From Vibrio cortegadensis (GTDB lineage: Bacteria; Pseudomonadota; Gammaproteobacteria; Enterobacterales; Vibrionaceae): a stretch of 64,000 nucleotides of DNA. The stretch covers positions 1,860,001 through 1,924,000 of the forward strand of contig NZ_AP025472.1 in assembly GCF_024347395.1 (NCBI RefSeq), given 5' to 3'. Position 1 is the first letter of the stretch. Each line of letters begins with the position of its first letter. The position numbers and the translations under genes are program-made. A model generated the notes under the pieces. It searched no databases and was not told where the DNA came from. It was given only the letters and a program-made list of their open reading frames with translations. Of the stretch, positions 49,724 through 59,111 are shown one piece after another.

Positions 49724-52063
49724 TTAAGCCAGTTCTACGCGCAATTTCTTCGCCGCTGACACGAGGTTCGCGAGAGCCGCTTCTGTCTCTTTCCAATTTC
49801 GGGTTTTTAGACCACAGTCAGGGTTTGCCCATAAGCGTTCTGCTGGGATTTTATCCGCCGCTTTACGAAGCAGATCTTCAATCCACTCTTGCGTTGGAAT
49901 GTTTGGCGAATGAATGTCATAGACGCCAGGGCCAATTTCATTCGGATAGTTAAATTCCTCAAACGCTTTGAGCAACTCCATATTCGATCGTGATGTTTCA
50001 ATGGTGATCACATCGGCATCTAAATCGGCCACTGACTGAATGATCTCATTAAATTCGCTGTAACACATATGAGTATGTATTTGCGTTTCTGGTTTTGCAC
50101 TTGCCGCCGAAATCTTAAACGCATCCACAGCCCACTCAAGGTATTCTGCGTGATCACTCTGCTTCAACGGTAAGCCTTCACGGATTGCAGGTTCATCAAT
50201 TTGAATAATGTTAATACCTGCATCTTGAAGATCTGAAACCTCATCACGAAGCGCAAATGCCAATTGTTGGGCTATCTCTTTGCGGCTAATATCTTCACGA
50301 GGGAAAGTCCAACACAAAATAGTCACAGGGCCGGTTAGCATTCCTTTCATCTGTTTTGATGTTAAGGATTGCGCATAGGTAGACCACTCGACAGTCATTG
50401 GTTTTTCTCGTTCGATGTCTGCTACGACAATCGCCGGTTTAACGCAACGTGAACCATAACTTTGCACCCAGCCAAACTGAGTCGTTTGAAAGCCTTCAAG
50501 GTTCTCAGCAAAGTACTCAACCATATCGTTACGTTCCGCTTCACCATGGACAAGAACATCCAGATCCAAAGCTTCTTGGCGCTTAACCGCATCAGCAATA
50601 TGACCTTTTAACGCACTGTTGTACTCCGCTTCTGTCAATTTCCCTGTGCGATACGCATTGCGCTGAATTCGAATTTCTCCGGTTTGAGGAAATGACCCTA
50701 TGGTTGTGGTCGGCAATAATGGAAGGCCAAGAACCTCTGCTTGATGCGCTGCACGTTCAGGGTATGCTGCGCTTCGTTCAGCCAAAGTCTTAGTAATTGA
50801 ATTCAACCGAGCTTGCACCTTGGGCTTATTAACATGCTCAGCAGTACGACGAGCAACAATGGGTTGGCTGTAAGTTTCACAAGCTAGAATTGCGTTTTGG
50901 TCGCCATCAAGCGCCGCCCCTAACAGGCTCACTTCGGTCACTTTTTGCTTCGCAAATGCAAACCAACTCTTCACTTCATCTGACAGTTTCTGTTCTAACT
51001 CAAGATCTACCGGGCTATGAAGTAATGAACAAGAACTCGCAACCCACAACTTATCACCCAGCTTATCTTTCACTGGCTGTAGACGAGCTAATTCAGCACC
51101 TAAATCTGCTCGCCACACATTCCGCCCATTAATCACACCCGCAGAAAGTACCCACTCTTGCGGTAATTTTTCAACCACATAATCAAGTTGCTCTGGTGCG
51201 GCAGACAAATCAATATGCAGGCCATTGACAGGCAGTTCAACGATTTTATCGAGGGTATCTGACACCGAATCAAAGTAGGTGGTTAAGAGTAGTTTCACAT
51301 CACTTTGTAGGACTTGATAAGCAAGTTTGAATGAGTTCAGCCACTCTTTTTCTAGCTCTAGCGACAAAATTGGTTCATCAATTTGTACCCACTCCACCCC
51401 TAGTTTTGCGAGTTTTGCTAAAATAGTTTGATAAGCCGTAAGCAATCTCGGCAATAAGGTAAGTCGATCAAATCCCTCTTCAACCTCTTTACCAAGATAC
51501 AAATAAGTCAGCGGACCTAACAGCACTGGCTTCACTTTGTGGCCAGCATTAATGGCTTGGCTTACCTCTTCAAATAACTGGGGCCAACTCACTTCAAAAC
51601 TGTCATCTTTACTGAATTCTGGCACGATATAGTGGTAATTAGTATTAAACCACTTTGTCATATCCGATGCTGCATTGCCTTCACCAGAATGGTTAGAACA
51701 ACCACACTCAACTTGAGACTGACCACGACCTACGCGGAAAAGAGTATCCAGATCTGGAAATGCCTTTTCGCCCTCTTCTCCACCAGCATGTCGTTTCGGT
51801 GCATGACCAAGCAGTAATGTGGTTGTGAGAACGTGATCGTACCATGCAAAATCACCTGCGGTGGCAAAAGAGAGTTTTGCCTCAGCCTGAGTATTCCAGT
51901 TACGAAGCCTAAGTTCGCTTCCTAGTTCTTTCAAACCGTTTTGATCAATTTCGCCACGCCAATATTTTTCTAAAGCAAACTTCAGTTCTCGCTTCTCGCC
52001 AATACGTGGGTAGCCAAGAATGTGAGTGGTTGTTTTATTTTCTACTGCTTCAAATCTAGCCAT
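49724..52063 (-). CDS. metE: Cobalamin-independent methionine synthase
   Basis: Transfers methyl from 5-methyl-THF-triglutamate to homocysteine. 779 aa, from ATG 52063 with AAGGAAT 9 nt upstream. Two barrel domains; the N-terminal begins HILGYPRIGEKRELKFALEKYW, and the C-terminal holds TTTIGSFPQT, HGEAERNDMVEYF, the zinc ligands His and Cys in THMCYSEF and Cys in NPDCGLKTR. Divergent from its activator gene metR with MetR and MetJ-like sites between. Confidence 0.98.
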   Translation of the reverse strand: MARFEAVENKTTTHILGYPRIGEKRELKFALEKYWRGEIDQNGLKELGSELRLRNWNTQAEAKLSFATAGDFAWYDHVLTTTLLLGHAPKRHAGGEEGEKAFPDLDTLFRVGRGQSQVECGCSNHSGEGNAASDMTKWFNTNYHYIVPEFSKDDSFEVSWPQLFEEVSQAINAGHKVKPVLLGPLTYLYLGKEVEEGFDRLTLLPRLLTAYQTILAKLAKLGVEWVQIDEPILSLELEKEWLNSFKLAYQVLQSDVKLLLTTYFDSVSDTLDKIVELPVNGLHIDLSAAPEQLDYVVEKLPQEWVLSAGVINGRNVWRADLGAELARLQPVKDKLGDKLWVASSCSLLHSPVDLELEQKLSDEVKSWFAFAKQKVTEVSLLGAALDGDQNAILACETYSQPIVARRTAEHVNKPKVQARLNSITKTLAERSAAYPERAAHQAEVLGLPLLPTTTIGSFPQTGEIRIQRNAYRTGKLTEAEYNSALKGHIADAVKRQEALDLDVLVHGEAERNDMVEYFAENLEGFQTTQFGWVQSYGSRCVKPAIVVADIEREKPMTVEWSTYAQSLTSKQMKGMLTGPVTILCWTFPREDISRKEIAQQLAFALRDEVSDLQDAGINIIQIDEPAIREGLPLKQSDHAEYLEWAVDAFKISAASAKPETQIHTHMCYSEFNEIIQSVADLDADVITIETSRSNMELLKAFEEFNYPNEIGPGVYDIHSPNIPTQEWIEDLLRKAADKIPAERLWANPDCGLKTRNWKETEAALANLVSAAKKLRVELA

Positions 52064-52133
52064 CTTAATATTCCTTATTATTCGCTTAAATAGGTCATTT
52101 CGCTCAGTTCACTTGATTACCCTAACGCACTCA

Positions 52134-52149
52134 AGATGTCTGGATGGCT
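52134..52149. promoter_or_regulatory. Candidate MetJ operator near metE
   Basis: Two tandem 8-mers AGATGTCT and GGATGGCT against the met box AGACGTCT match at 7/8 and 5/8. It is 70-85 bp before the metE start. A second pair lies at 52255-52270. Confidence 0.4.
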
Positions 52150-52203
52150 AAACTATCGCGTCAAACGACTCATTGAACAACCTCCAAATATTCATTTTGT
52201 TTA

Positions 52204-52216
52204 TGAATTAAATTCA
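52204..52216. promoter_or_regulatory. MetR binding site between metE and metR
   Basis: TGAATTAAATTCA fits the MetR consensus TGAA-N5-TTCA exactly. It lies 141 bp before metE and 180 bp before metR, in the shared control region of 332 bp. Confidence 0.7.
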
Positions 52217-52254
52217 TGTTTCTCAGCTCCCCATTAGATTTAATTAATTCATTT

Positions 52255-52270
52255 AGCCATCTAGATGTTT
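52255..52270. promoter_or_regulatory. Second candidate MetJ operator near metR
   Basis: AGCCATCT followed by AGATGTTT, each 6/8 to the met box AGACGTCT. A pair of tandem weak boxes is the usual form of a minimal MetJ operator; 126 bp before metR. Confidence 0.4.
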
Positions 52271-52395
52271 ACAACTCACAAAAAGAGTCGTAGTTTAAGT
52301 CTTATAAACAGCGAGAAAGAACTCTGATGTAAGTAATTCAATCACGTAAAAGTATTGATAACGTTCAGAAAGCTTAAGGAATATGAGGGACACTC

Positions 52396-53307
52396 ATGAT
52401 AGAGCTAAAACATTTACGGACATTAGTAACGCTAAGGGATACGGGCTCGTTAACGGCAACCGCGACGTCATTGCATCTGACACAGTCTGCGCTGTCTCAT
52501 CAACTCAAAGATTTAGAAGCGAGGCTTGGTGGACAGCTTTTTTTACGCAAGACTCGTCCGGTAAAATTCACGTCTGAAGGTGATATTTTGCTTAAACTGG
52601 CTGACGACATAATGCCTAGGATGGCAAAAGCAGAAAATGAGCTAGCAAGCTTGAAAGAAGATGTAAATGGTAGATTGCACATGGCGATTGAGTGCCACTC
52701 TTGCTTCCAATGGCTCATGCCTGCACTTAAGGAGTATCAAGTTACGTGGCCAAGTGTCACGTTAGACTTCTCTTCTGGCTTTGGTTTTGAACCTTTACCA
52801 GCACTGCTCGCGGGAGAGCTTGATTTGGTGATCACATCAGATATCCAACCACGATCTGAAGTGCACTATGAGCCACTGTTTGATTTCGAAATGCGTTTGA
52901 TTACTTCTACCCACTCCCCGCTCGCCCATAAAGAGATCATCGAGCCCAAAGATCTCATCAATGAAACGATGCTGTCTTATCCCGTTCAAAAACAGCGCTT
53001 AGATGTCGTTAAACATTTTCTGAGCCCCGCAGGTGTTGAGCCCGCAAAATGGAAGCAAGCAGATAATACGTTGATGCTAGTACAGATGGTATCCGCAGGG
53101 CTTGGCGTCGCAGCATTACCCAACTGGGCTATCAGTGAATTCTCTCGACAAGGTTTAATTACCAGCAAACCTTTAGGGGAAGGGTTATGGAGACGTTTAT
53201 TCGCGGCAACAAGAAATGCAGAAAAAGATAAACATTACCTTCAAGCTTTTTTTAATACCGCTCGCCAGCAATGCAAAAGCCATCTTGATGGGATCAAGAT
53301 GGCATAA
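52396..53307 (+). CDS. metR: LysR-type activator MetR
   Basis: 303 aa. N-terminal winged helix-turn-helix (LRTLVTLRDTGSLTATATSLHLTQSALSHQLKDLE) and a periplasmic-binding-like effector domain that senses homocysteine. E. coli MetR is closely colinear. Regulates metE and itself through the shared region. After its stop come 200 bp with the 15-bp repeats. Confidence 0.96.
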   Translation: MIELKHLRTLVTLRDTGSLTATATSLHLTQSALSHQLKDLEARLGGQLFLRKTRPVKFTSEGDILLKLADDIMPRMAKAENELASLKEDVNGRLHMAIECHSCFQWLMPALKEYQVTWPSVTLDFSSGFGFEPLPALLAGELDLVITSDIQPRSEVHYEPLFDFEMRLITSTHSPLAHKEIIEPKDLINETMLSYPVQKQRLDVVKHFLSPAGVEPAKWKQADNTLMLVQMVSAGLGVAALPNWAISEFSRQGLITSKPLGEGLWRRLFAATRNAEKDKHYLQAFFNTARQQCKSHLDGIKMA

Positions 53308-53343
53308 CACAAACCTAGTCAATAACAAGGCTACCTACATAAC

Positions 53344-53418
53344 GTTTGCCATTAGAAAGTTTGCTAATAGAACGTTTACAAATAGATAGCTTGCCAATAA
53401 ATAGTCTGCCAATAGAGA
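53344..53418 (+). repeat. Five imperfect 15-bp tandem repeats after metR
   Basis: Units start at 53344, 53359, 53374, 53389 and 53404, consensus GTTTGCCAATAGANA. Each differs from the consensus at 1-4 positions. All have in-frame TAG/TAA in at least one phase, so they are not coding. Just downstream a second pair, TTTGAAAAGCAAGCA/CTTTGAAAGCAAGCA (53447-53477), also repeats. Confidence 0.85.
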
Positions 53419-53509
53419 AAGGACTCTATCGGCATCACTGGCTTCAATTTGAAAAGCAAGCACTTTGAAAGCAAGCAGTTAATGAAGCGAATGAATCACG
53501 TTCTATTCA

Positions 53510-53704
53510 CTAGTAGGACTTAAACTGATTGGTCAATGGATCATATTGATAGCCCAAACCATCAAGTTTGCCGACGACATTCTGTTCATCCATTTCATAC
53601 ATACTCACTAACTCTTCAAAGCTATCACACTCTAAACGCAGTTTTTCATTCACAATACCTAATAGAATACTGCTGTCTAGGCTTCCCACACTGCTCAATT
53701 CCAT
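53510..53704 (-). CDS. DUF4250 small protein
   Basis: 64 aa from ATG 53704, which has AGGAG 7 nt upstream; an in-frame GTG at 53710 is too close to it. The order ILLGIVNEKLRLECDSFEEL, YEMDEQNVVGKLDGLGYQYD, NQFKSY is that of DUF4250, a short helical family of unknown function found in many bacteria. Stands alone between metR and a membrane gene. Confidence 0.8.
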   Translation of the reverse strand: MELSSVGSLDSSILLGIVNEKLRLECDSFEELVSMYEMDEQNVVGKLDGLGYQYDPLTNQFKSY

Positions 53705-53803
53705 GATCACGCTCCTAGTGGATTTAGATACTTTAAGCGTAGACCGAATTTTAAGGTCAGAATGTGACTTTTTGCGAAATATGATGAAAAATTCGCAATT
53801 ATC

Positions 53804-54484
53804 TCAAACGATAAAAAAGGCCTGTAAACCAATGGTTGCAGCCAACAACGTAAGGTTTGCAAGAGTCAGTTGTAACTTATTCGGAGACTGAGACAAAAAT
53901 AGATGCCAGCACCAAATAACAATACCGATGATAAGTAGAGCAAAGCTTATTAATAAGCCTTGTGTCGCCAAAGCCAGTGACTCTTCATTGAGACTGTATG
54001 CGTGCAACAAGGTCGCCAGCACTACCAGCATACCGCTCAATACGCCAGCGACAGGTAAAATACGATGAAATGCGTCCAATCGAGAGCGAGCAATCAACAG
54101 TAACAACTGACCGAAGATCGCCCCTAATGTTCCAATATAGGCAAAATTCACAATCGATGCTGCGATTGATGGCTGCTCACTGATAACAATGCCAACGTAA
54201 GCGAGTGCAAGTCCGTTCGCTAGATAGAGCAACCATAACGGCCCTTTATCGCGGGTTTTATTGGTCTGAACCTTAGAGAAAAAATAGAATATCGCAAACA
54301 CGACTAAGAAAGCTTCAATCTTAATCGAAGCTACTGCGAGCCAAAGTACACCGATCGCAGGCAGCATTTTATGCACTCTTCCTCGCTGACCTGGGCATAT
54401 ATCGCCTTTGACCAAAACTAGGGTTAACACTAGCTGTGCACCTAACAACATAGGCGCGAATGACATTAGAATAGACTCAACCAT
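53804..54484 (-). CDS. Seven-helix integral membrane protein, unknown
   Basis: 226 aa, about seven hydrophobic helices spread evenly from residue 5 to 225, joined by short basic loops (KVQTNKTRDK, ARSRLDAFHR). No known motif. Could be a small transporter or lysoplasmalogenase-like protein, but I see no supporting signature. Divergent from ygiQ. Confidence 0.65.
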   Translation of the reverse strand: MVESILMSFAPMLLGAQLVLTLVLVKGDICPGQRGRVHKMLPAIGVLWLAVASIKIEAFLVVFAIFYFFSKVQTNKTRDKGPLWLLYLANGLALAYVGIVISEQPSIAASIVNFAYIGTLGAIFGQLLLLIARSRLDAFHRILPVAGVLSGMLVVLATLLHAYSLNEESLALATQGLLISFALLIIGIVIWCWHLFLSQSPNKLQLTLANLTLLAATIGLQAFFIV

Positions 54485-54684
54485 CTCAATTGCTTCGTAA
54501 TTTGATTTTATAGGGGGCGGATCATATCAGAGTAAAAGGGTGAGTTCCTAATGGTTCTATTTCATCCATGTTCAATAACAGCGAAAAGCCCGGCAATTGA
54601 CTAATATCTCACCCATATCAACACATTTACCGTTATTTAATAGTCACAAGCTGTTTTAAAGTGTGCGAATTCCACCCTCCAAAT

Positions 54685-54788
54685 AAGAATGAGATTCACT
54701 ACCTCATTAGCATTAGTCAAAGATAGAAAACACCCAGAAAATCAAGGGGGATGTTCCACTAGCTACTCACATCACATATCGCTATAAT
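54685..54788 (+). promoter_or_regulatory. ygiQ promoter region with weak Fur-like box
   Basis: 54685-54703 matches the 19-bp Fur consensus at about 13 positions. TATAAT at 54783-54788 is followed by CCCGCC, like the yciA promoter; no matching -35. The rest of 54485-54816 holds no gene. AGAGGT lies before the ygiQ start. Confidence 0.35.
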
Positions 54789-54816
54789 TCCCGCCTCAAA
54801 GATCAGAGGTCAAAAT

Positions 54817-57186
54817 ATGTACAGCGATATCACTCCTATTCATCAATACAAAAAATACTGGGCCGAGTGCTACGGAACCGCACCCTTTTTGCCTACCAGT
54901 AGAAAGGAGATGGATGCTCTAGGTTGGGATAGCTGCGACATTATCATTGTCACAGGTGATGCTTATGTCGACCACCCAAGCTTCGGAATGGCTATCATCG
55001 GACGCCTTTTAGAAGCGCAAGGGTTCCGTGTTGGTATTATTGCTCAACCTAAATGGGACAATAAAGACGCGTTCATGAAGCTAGGTAAGCCAAATCTATT
55101 TTTTGGTATTACTGCGGGTAACATGGACTCGATGATCAACCGCTATACATCTGATCGTAAACTTCGCCATGATGATGCCTACACGCCAAATAATGAAGGC
55201 GGTAAGCGTCCAGATCGTGCCACTTTGGTCTATTCACAGCGTTGTCGCGAAGCTTATAAAGAAGCGCCTATCGTTCTCGGTGGTATTGAAGCGAGTTTGC
55301 GCCGTATCGCACACTACGATTACTGGTCTGATAAAGTTCGTCGCTCAGTGCTGTTTGATGCAAAAGCAGACATACTTCTTTTTGGTAACGCTGAACGTGC
55401 CCTCGTCGATATTGCTCACCGCTTAGCAAATGGCGAATCCATCGCGGATATGACCAATATTCGTGGTACGGCTGTTAATTTACCAGCGGAGCCGGAAGGT
55501 TTTAAAATCATTGACTCTTCTCGTATAGAAAAGCCGGGGAAAACCGCTTATGTTCCGGTTAACCCATACGAAGTTGAAACCCAGTGTGAAACAAATAAAG
55601 ACGCTCAATCGGCACAAGATAAGCCTGTTGAAGTTGAAGCAAAACCGATTTATATAAGCCCTTCGCGCCACGATTCTAAAAATACAGCAATACGTTTACC
55701 TCCTTTCGAAAAGCTGAACAATGACCGAATTCTATATGCTCACGCTAGCCGTATTATGCACTTAGAAACGAATCCGCATTCTGGCCGAGCACTGATCCAA
55801 CGCCACGCCAATCGCGAATTGTGGGTTAACCAAGCCCCTATTCCTCTGACCACTGAAGAGATGGATTATGTGTTTGGGCTATTCTTCGCTCGAGTTCCGC
55901 ACCCTATGTATCGCGGAGCTAAAATTCCAGCTTATGAGATGATCAAAACATCGATCAATATCATGCGTGGATGTTTTGGTGGCTGTTCATTCTGTTCAAT
56001 TACTGAGCATGAAGGACGCATTATTCAAAACCGCTCGCAAGAGTCGATCATCAATGAGATGGAAGAGATCAGAGATAAAGTTCCAGGTTTCACAGGCACA
56101 ATCTCGGATTTAGGTGGCCCTACCGCAAACATGTACCGTTTAGGCTGTTCAATACCTAAAGCAGAAGCGACTTGTCGCCGTCCTTCATGTGTCTTCCCTG
56201 TGATTTGTAATAAGCTCAATACCGATCATAAGCACACTATCGATCTTTATCGTGAAGCTCGTAAAGTGAAAGGCATAAAGCGAATCATGATTGCATCTGG
56301 CGTTCGCTATGACCTTGCGATTCAATCGCCGGAATACGTGCGTGAACTGGTGACTCATCACGTTGGTGGCTATCTGAAAATTGCCCCTGAGCATACAGAG
56401 AAAGGGCCATTGGATCTGATGATGAAACCGGGCATGGGAAGCTATGACCGTTTCAAAGAGATGTTTGAGAAGTACAGTAAAGAAGCAGGTAAGAAGCAGT
56501 ACCTGATTCCATACTTTATTTCGGCTCACCCAGGAACAGAAGATGAAGACATGCTTCATCTAGCTCAGTGGTTGAAGAAAAATAATTTTGAGTGTGACCA
56601 AGTACAAAACTTTTACCCATCACCGATGTGTAACGCAACGTCAATGTACTACTCAGAAACCAACCCACTGAAACGAGTGAAATATAAAAAACGCGAAGAC
56701 GTCCCTGTACCTAAAGGGGAACGTCATCGTCGATTACACAAGGCTCTATTGCGCTACCATGATCCAGCAAACTGGCCGATCATTCGTGAAGCTCTGATTG
56801 AGATGGGGCAAAAACACTTAATTGGTGACAAGCCTCACTGTTTAGTGCCTGCTGAAGACTTAGAAACACAGACTCCAGCACAACGCCGTAAAACAGGGCG
56901 ACATGGTGCAAACCGCTTTGCGACTAAACACTCAAAAGGTCAACCAGGATTGGGTGGTGAAAAAGAGCGTAAATCGCCAAATGGTCATTCGAAAAACAAC
57001 CATTCACCAAGTAAGAATGGTAACGGTAAACCGACAGGTCAGCGTAACTCGGCAAATAATCAACAAGGTGAAAATCCAAGCCGAAGCAAACAACGCCCTC
57101 AAGGTTCTAACCAAGCGAAAGCGAATGGAAACCCCCAAGGTGGAAATGCAAAACCGAAAGGAAATCGTAAGCCTAAACATCGTTAA
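54817..57186 (+). CDS. ygiQ: YgiQ family radical SAM protein (UPF0313)
   Basis: 789 aa. Contains the 4Fe-4S cluster motif CFGGCSFC (near residue 390) preceded by IMRGC, in a radical SAM barrel; N-terminal domain begins WDSCDIIIVTGDAYVDHPSFG, resembling a B12-binding fold. The C-terminal ~90 residues are a basic Asn/Lys/Gly-rich tail, as in other YgiQ. Reaction unknown. Followed by a terminator. Confidence 0.93.
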   Translation: MYSDITPIHQYKKYWAECYGTAPFLPTSRKEMDALGWDSCDIIIVTGDAYVDHPSFGMAIIGRLLEAQGFRVGIIAQPKWDNKDAFMKLGKPNLFFGITAGNMDSMINRYTSDRKLRHDDAYTPNNEGGKRPDRATLVYSQRCREAYKEAPIVLGGIEASLRRIAHYDYWSDKVRRSVLFDAKADILLFGNAERALVDIAHRLANGESIADMTNIRGTAVNLPAEPEGFKIIDSSRIEKPGKTAYVPVNPYEVETQCETNKDAQSAQDKPVEVEAKPIYISPSRHDSKNTAIRLPPFEKLNNDRILYAHASRIMHLETNPHSGRALIQRHANRELWVNQAPIPLTTEEMDYVFGLFFARVPHPMYRGAKIPAYEMIKTSINIMRGCFGGCSFCSITEHEGRIIQNRSQESIINEMEEIRDKVPGFTGTISDLGGPTANMYRLGCSIPKAEATCRRPSCVFPVICNKLNTDHKHTIDLYREARKVKGIKRIMIASGVRYDLAIQSPEYVRELVTHHVGGYLKIAPEHTEKGPLDLMMKPGMGSYDRFKEMFEKYSKEAGKKQYLIPYFISAHPGTEDEDMLHLAQWLKKNNFECDQVQNFYPSPMCNATSMYYSETNPLKRVKYKKREDVPVPKGERHRRLHKALLRYHDPANWPIIREALIEMGQKHLIGDKPHCLVPAEDLETQTPAQRRKTGRHGANRFATKHSKGQPGLGGEKERKSPNGHSKNNHSPSKNGNGKPTGQRNSANNQQGENPSRSKQRPQGSNQAKANGNPQGGNAKPKGNRKPKHR

Positions 57187-57222
57187 TGGTGCAAGCGGGC
57201 TCACTTCAGGTCTATAAATAAT

Positions 57223-57250
57223 AAAAAGCGCAGAGAGATCTGCGCTTTTC
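57223..57250. terminator. Terminator between ygiQ and the gtrA operon
   Basis: Stem AAAAGCGCAGA/TCTGCGCTTTT with a 4-nt loop. Symmetric, so it serves both ygiQ and the convergent gtrA-like gene. Confidence 0.9.
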
Positions 57251-57286
57251 TGTATCCGTAACATTAAATAACTTAACGTTAAATTG

Positions 57287-57691
57287 CTAACACGAACTTG
57301 AAGCCTTGAACACCCATCGAGAACTCAATAAAAAGTTACTTATCATTCCCGCCAGTACACCTAATACTAAGGCGATATAGACATACCATCCATCGGGTCC
57401 AATCCACTCCAGGCTCAATTTAAACACCACAAAGTTAGGCACCGCAGAAATAGATGCCGCTAGGATAAATTTTTTCCATTGCTGCAAACGAGGAGCGTCT
57501 TCAACGTCACTAAATGTATAGATTCGATTTCCTAGCCAAGTCGTTGTAGCGGCACCAATGAAAGCTATCGTTCGAATCAGCATCAGATCCCAATGAAAGA
57601 ATATATTCAACGTCGCAAAGATGGTGGCATCGACTATGAAGCCGATGCCTCCCACTACAGAAAACTTAATCAGTCGTTGTATCATTTTCAA
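57287..57691 (-). CDS. GtrA-like membrane protein
   Basis: 134 aa, four membrane helices, GtrA/DPMS family: KFSVVGGIGFIVDATIFATL at the start, ATTTWLGNRIYTFSD in the loop that is the family hallmark, and a last helix ending LLSSRWVFK. GtrA proteins are thought to flip undecaprenyl-phosphate-linked sugar. The start is 25 bp inside the GT39 gene, so translation is coupled. An ATG two codons later is possible. Confidence 0.88.
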   Translation of the reverse strand: MKMIQRLIKFSVVGGIGFIVDATIFATLNIFFHWDLMLIRTIAFIGAATTTWLGNRIYTFSDVEDAPRLQQWKKFILAASISAVPNFVVFKLSLEWIGPDGWYVYIALVLGVLAGMISNFLLSSRWVFKASSSC

Positions 57692-59111
57692 TCTTCATGC
57701 AGGTAAAAAGTGAACGCTTAGATACCGCGGTAAATTCCATTCTACAATTCAGCGACAAATCCTTAATAAGCGTTTCAACAGGCTCCATCTTTCCAATGAG
57801 GTAAAAACGATCTAAGTTAAAGATCTGCTGATTCGAGGTAAATCGTTTAGCCTGCCCTCGACTATAAAACTGGCCAGAGAATGGTCGTTTACCTACATAA
57901 AAAGCAGGCGCACTGTCTTGGATTTGTTCAAAGATAACGCGATCACTTCTGCGCTCAGCTTTACCGAGATTAAGCATCAATAGTGCAATCATCAGTACTA
58001 CAGGTAAAATACATGCGACTCCTGAAAACCACTTCAAATCTTTCTCTTTTATCAGCATAGCAATCATGAGACCAAGAGCGGGTATTCCTGGTAACACGTA
58101 TGCTGGAAGAATATTTCCTGCGGCAGTAAAGAGTACTAATGGAGAGATCAACCAACATAATAAAAAACTAAACAGCCCATGGTGAGTGGTACCGACTTCT
58201 TTAATCATGGCTCGTCTTCGCCAAGCTAAAAACGGTAGAACAATAGACCAAGGAGCCGCTGCTTGTAGCCAGAAGACCCAAATCATCCCCTTCACTTCAT
58301 CATGAGCAGAGCCGTATAGATCGCCCTCCCATCCACTGACGACGAAACGTTTAAAATGCTCCCCGACAATGAAGTAATCAATAAAACCGGGTGTTTTCAG
58401 TTCCGCTAAAATGTACCAAGGTAAAGCCACACACAGCATCGCAACTGAACCAAAGACAATTGGGAAACGACGCCAAAGCTCATGAAATCCATTCAGAAAA
58501 CCATGTTGAAGTATAAGCCAAGGTAAAACTGCAATACCCATAATAACGATCGCTACGGGTCCTTTCGCCAGTAGTCCCATGGCCAGCCCTAAAAACCCAA
58601 TTATTCCCCATGCAAATCCCGATTTTGTTGCTTTATTGTCGAGCCAGCAAAAGTAAAAACCGACCATGGCAATCGTCATCGCTAAGGTTAGTGCCATATC
58701 CGTCATAACGGCACCAGCCGCAATCGAGAAGATACCGCAAGTAGCAAGCACAATACCGGAAACTAACCCACTCACACCCACTCTTCTCGCCATGTAAGCA
58801 ATCAGAAGAATAGTGGCCACTCCAGTCAACCAATGCGGTGCTCTTACTGCAAATTCATTCAGTCCAAAAATTTGAATGCCGTAAGCGCTCATCCACGTAA
58901 ACAGCGGTGGTTTACCCCAAAAAGGAATCCCGTAATCAAATTGTGGCGTCAACCAATTGCCAGTTTCGACCATCAACCTTGCCATTTCACCGTAACGAGC
59001 TTCGGTCGTATCCATTAATGGGTAAGCGGCTAATGAAAGTAATCTGAGTAAAAGTGCAAAGCCAAGTAAAATCCAGAGGTGATTACGCTTAATGTCAACG
59101 TTCAGTTTCAT
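57666..59111 (-). CDS. Family 39 (ArnT-like) glycosyltransferase
   Basis: 481 aa, about ten to twelve membrane helices. PMT/ArnT type: PLMDTTEARYGEMARLMVETGNW and FWGKPPLFTW at the first periplasmic loop hold the conserved acidic residue. It takes a sugar from a polyprenyl carrier and adds it to an acceptor such as lipid A or a glycan; the acceptor is not told by sequence. Middle gene of the GT2-GT39-GtrA operon, with 4-bp overlap to GT2. Confidence 0.87.
   Translation of the reverse strand: MKLNVDIKRNHLWILLGFALLLRLLSLAAYPLMDTTEARYGEMARLMVETGNWLTPQFDYGIPFWGKPPLFTWMSAYGIQIFGLNEFAVRAPHWLTGVATILLIAYMARRVGVSGLVSGIVLATCGIFSIAAGAVMTDMALTLAMTIAMVGFYFCWLDNKATKSGFAWGIIGFLGLAMGLLAKGPVAIVIMGIAVLPWLILQHGFLNGFHELWRRFPIVFGSVAMLCVALPWYILAELKTPGFIDYFIVGEHFKRFVVSGWEGDLYGSAHDEVKGMIWVFWLQAAAPWSIVLPFLAWRRRAMIKEVGTTHHGLFSFLLCWLISPLVLFTAAGNILPAYVLPGIPALGLMIAMLIKEKDLKWFSGVACILPVVLMIALLMLNLGKAERRSDRVIFEQIQDSAPAFYVGKRPFSGQFYSRGQAKRFTSNQQIFNLDRFYLIGKMEPVETLIKDLSLNCRMEFTAVSKRSLFTCMKIENDTTTD

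Noticed and set aside
54685..54703. Fur box before ygiQ as a firm call
   Set aside because: 13 of 19 matches with poor symmetry; kept only as a weak site.
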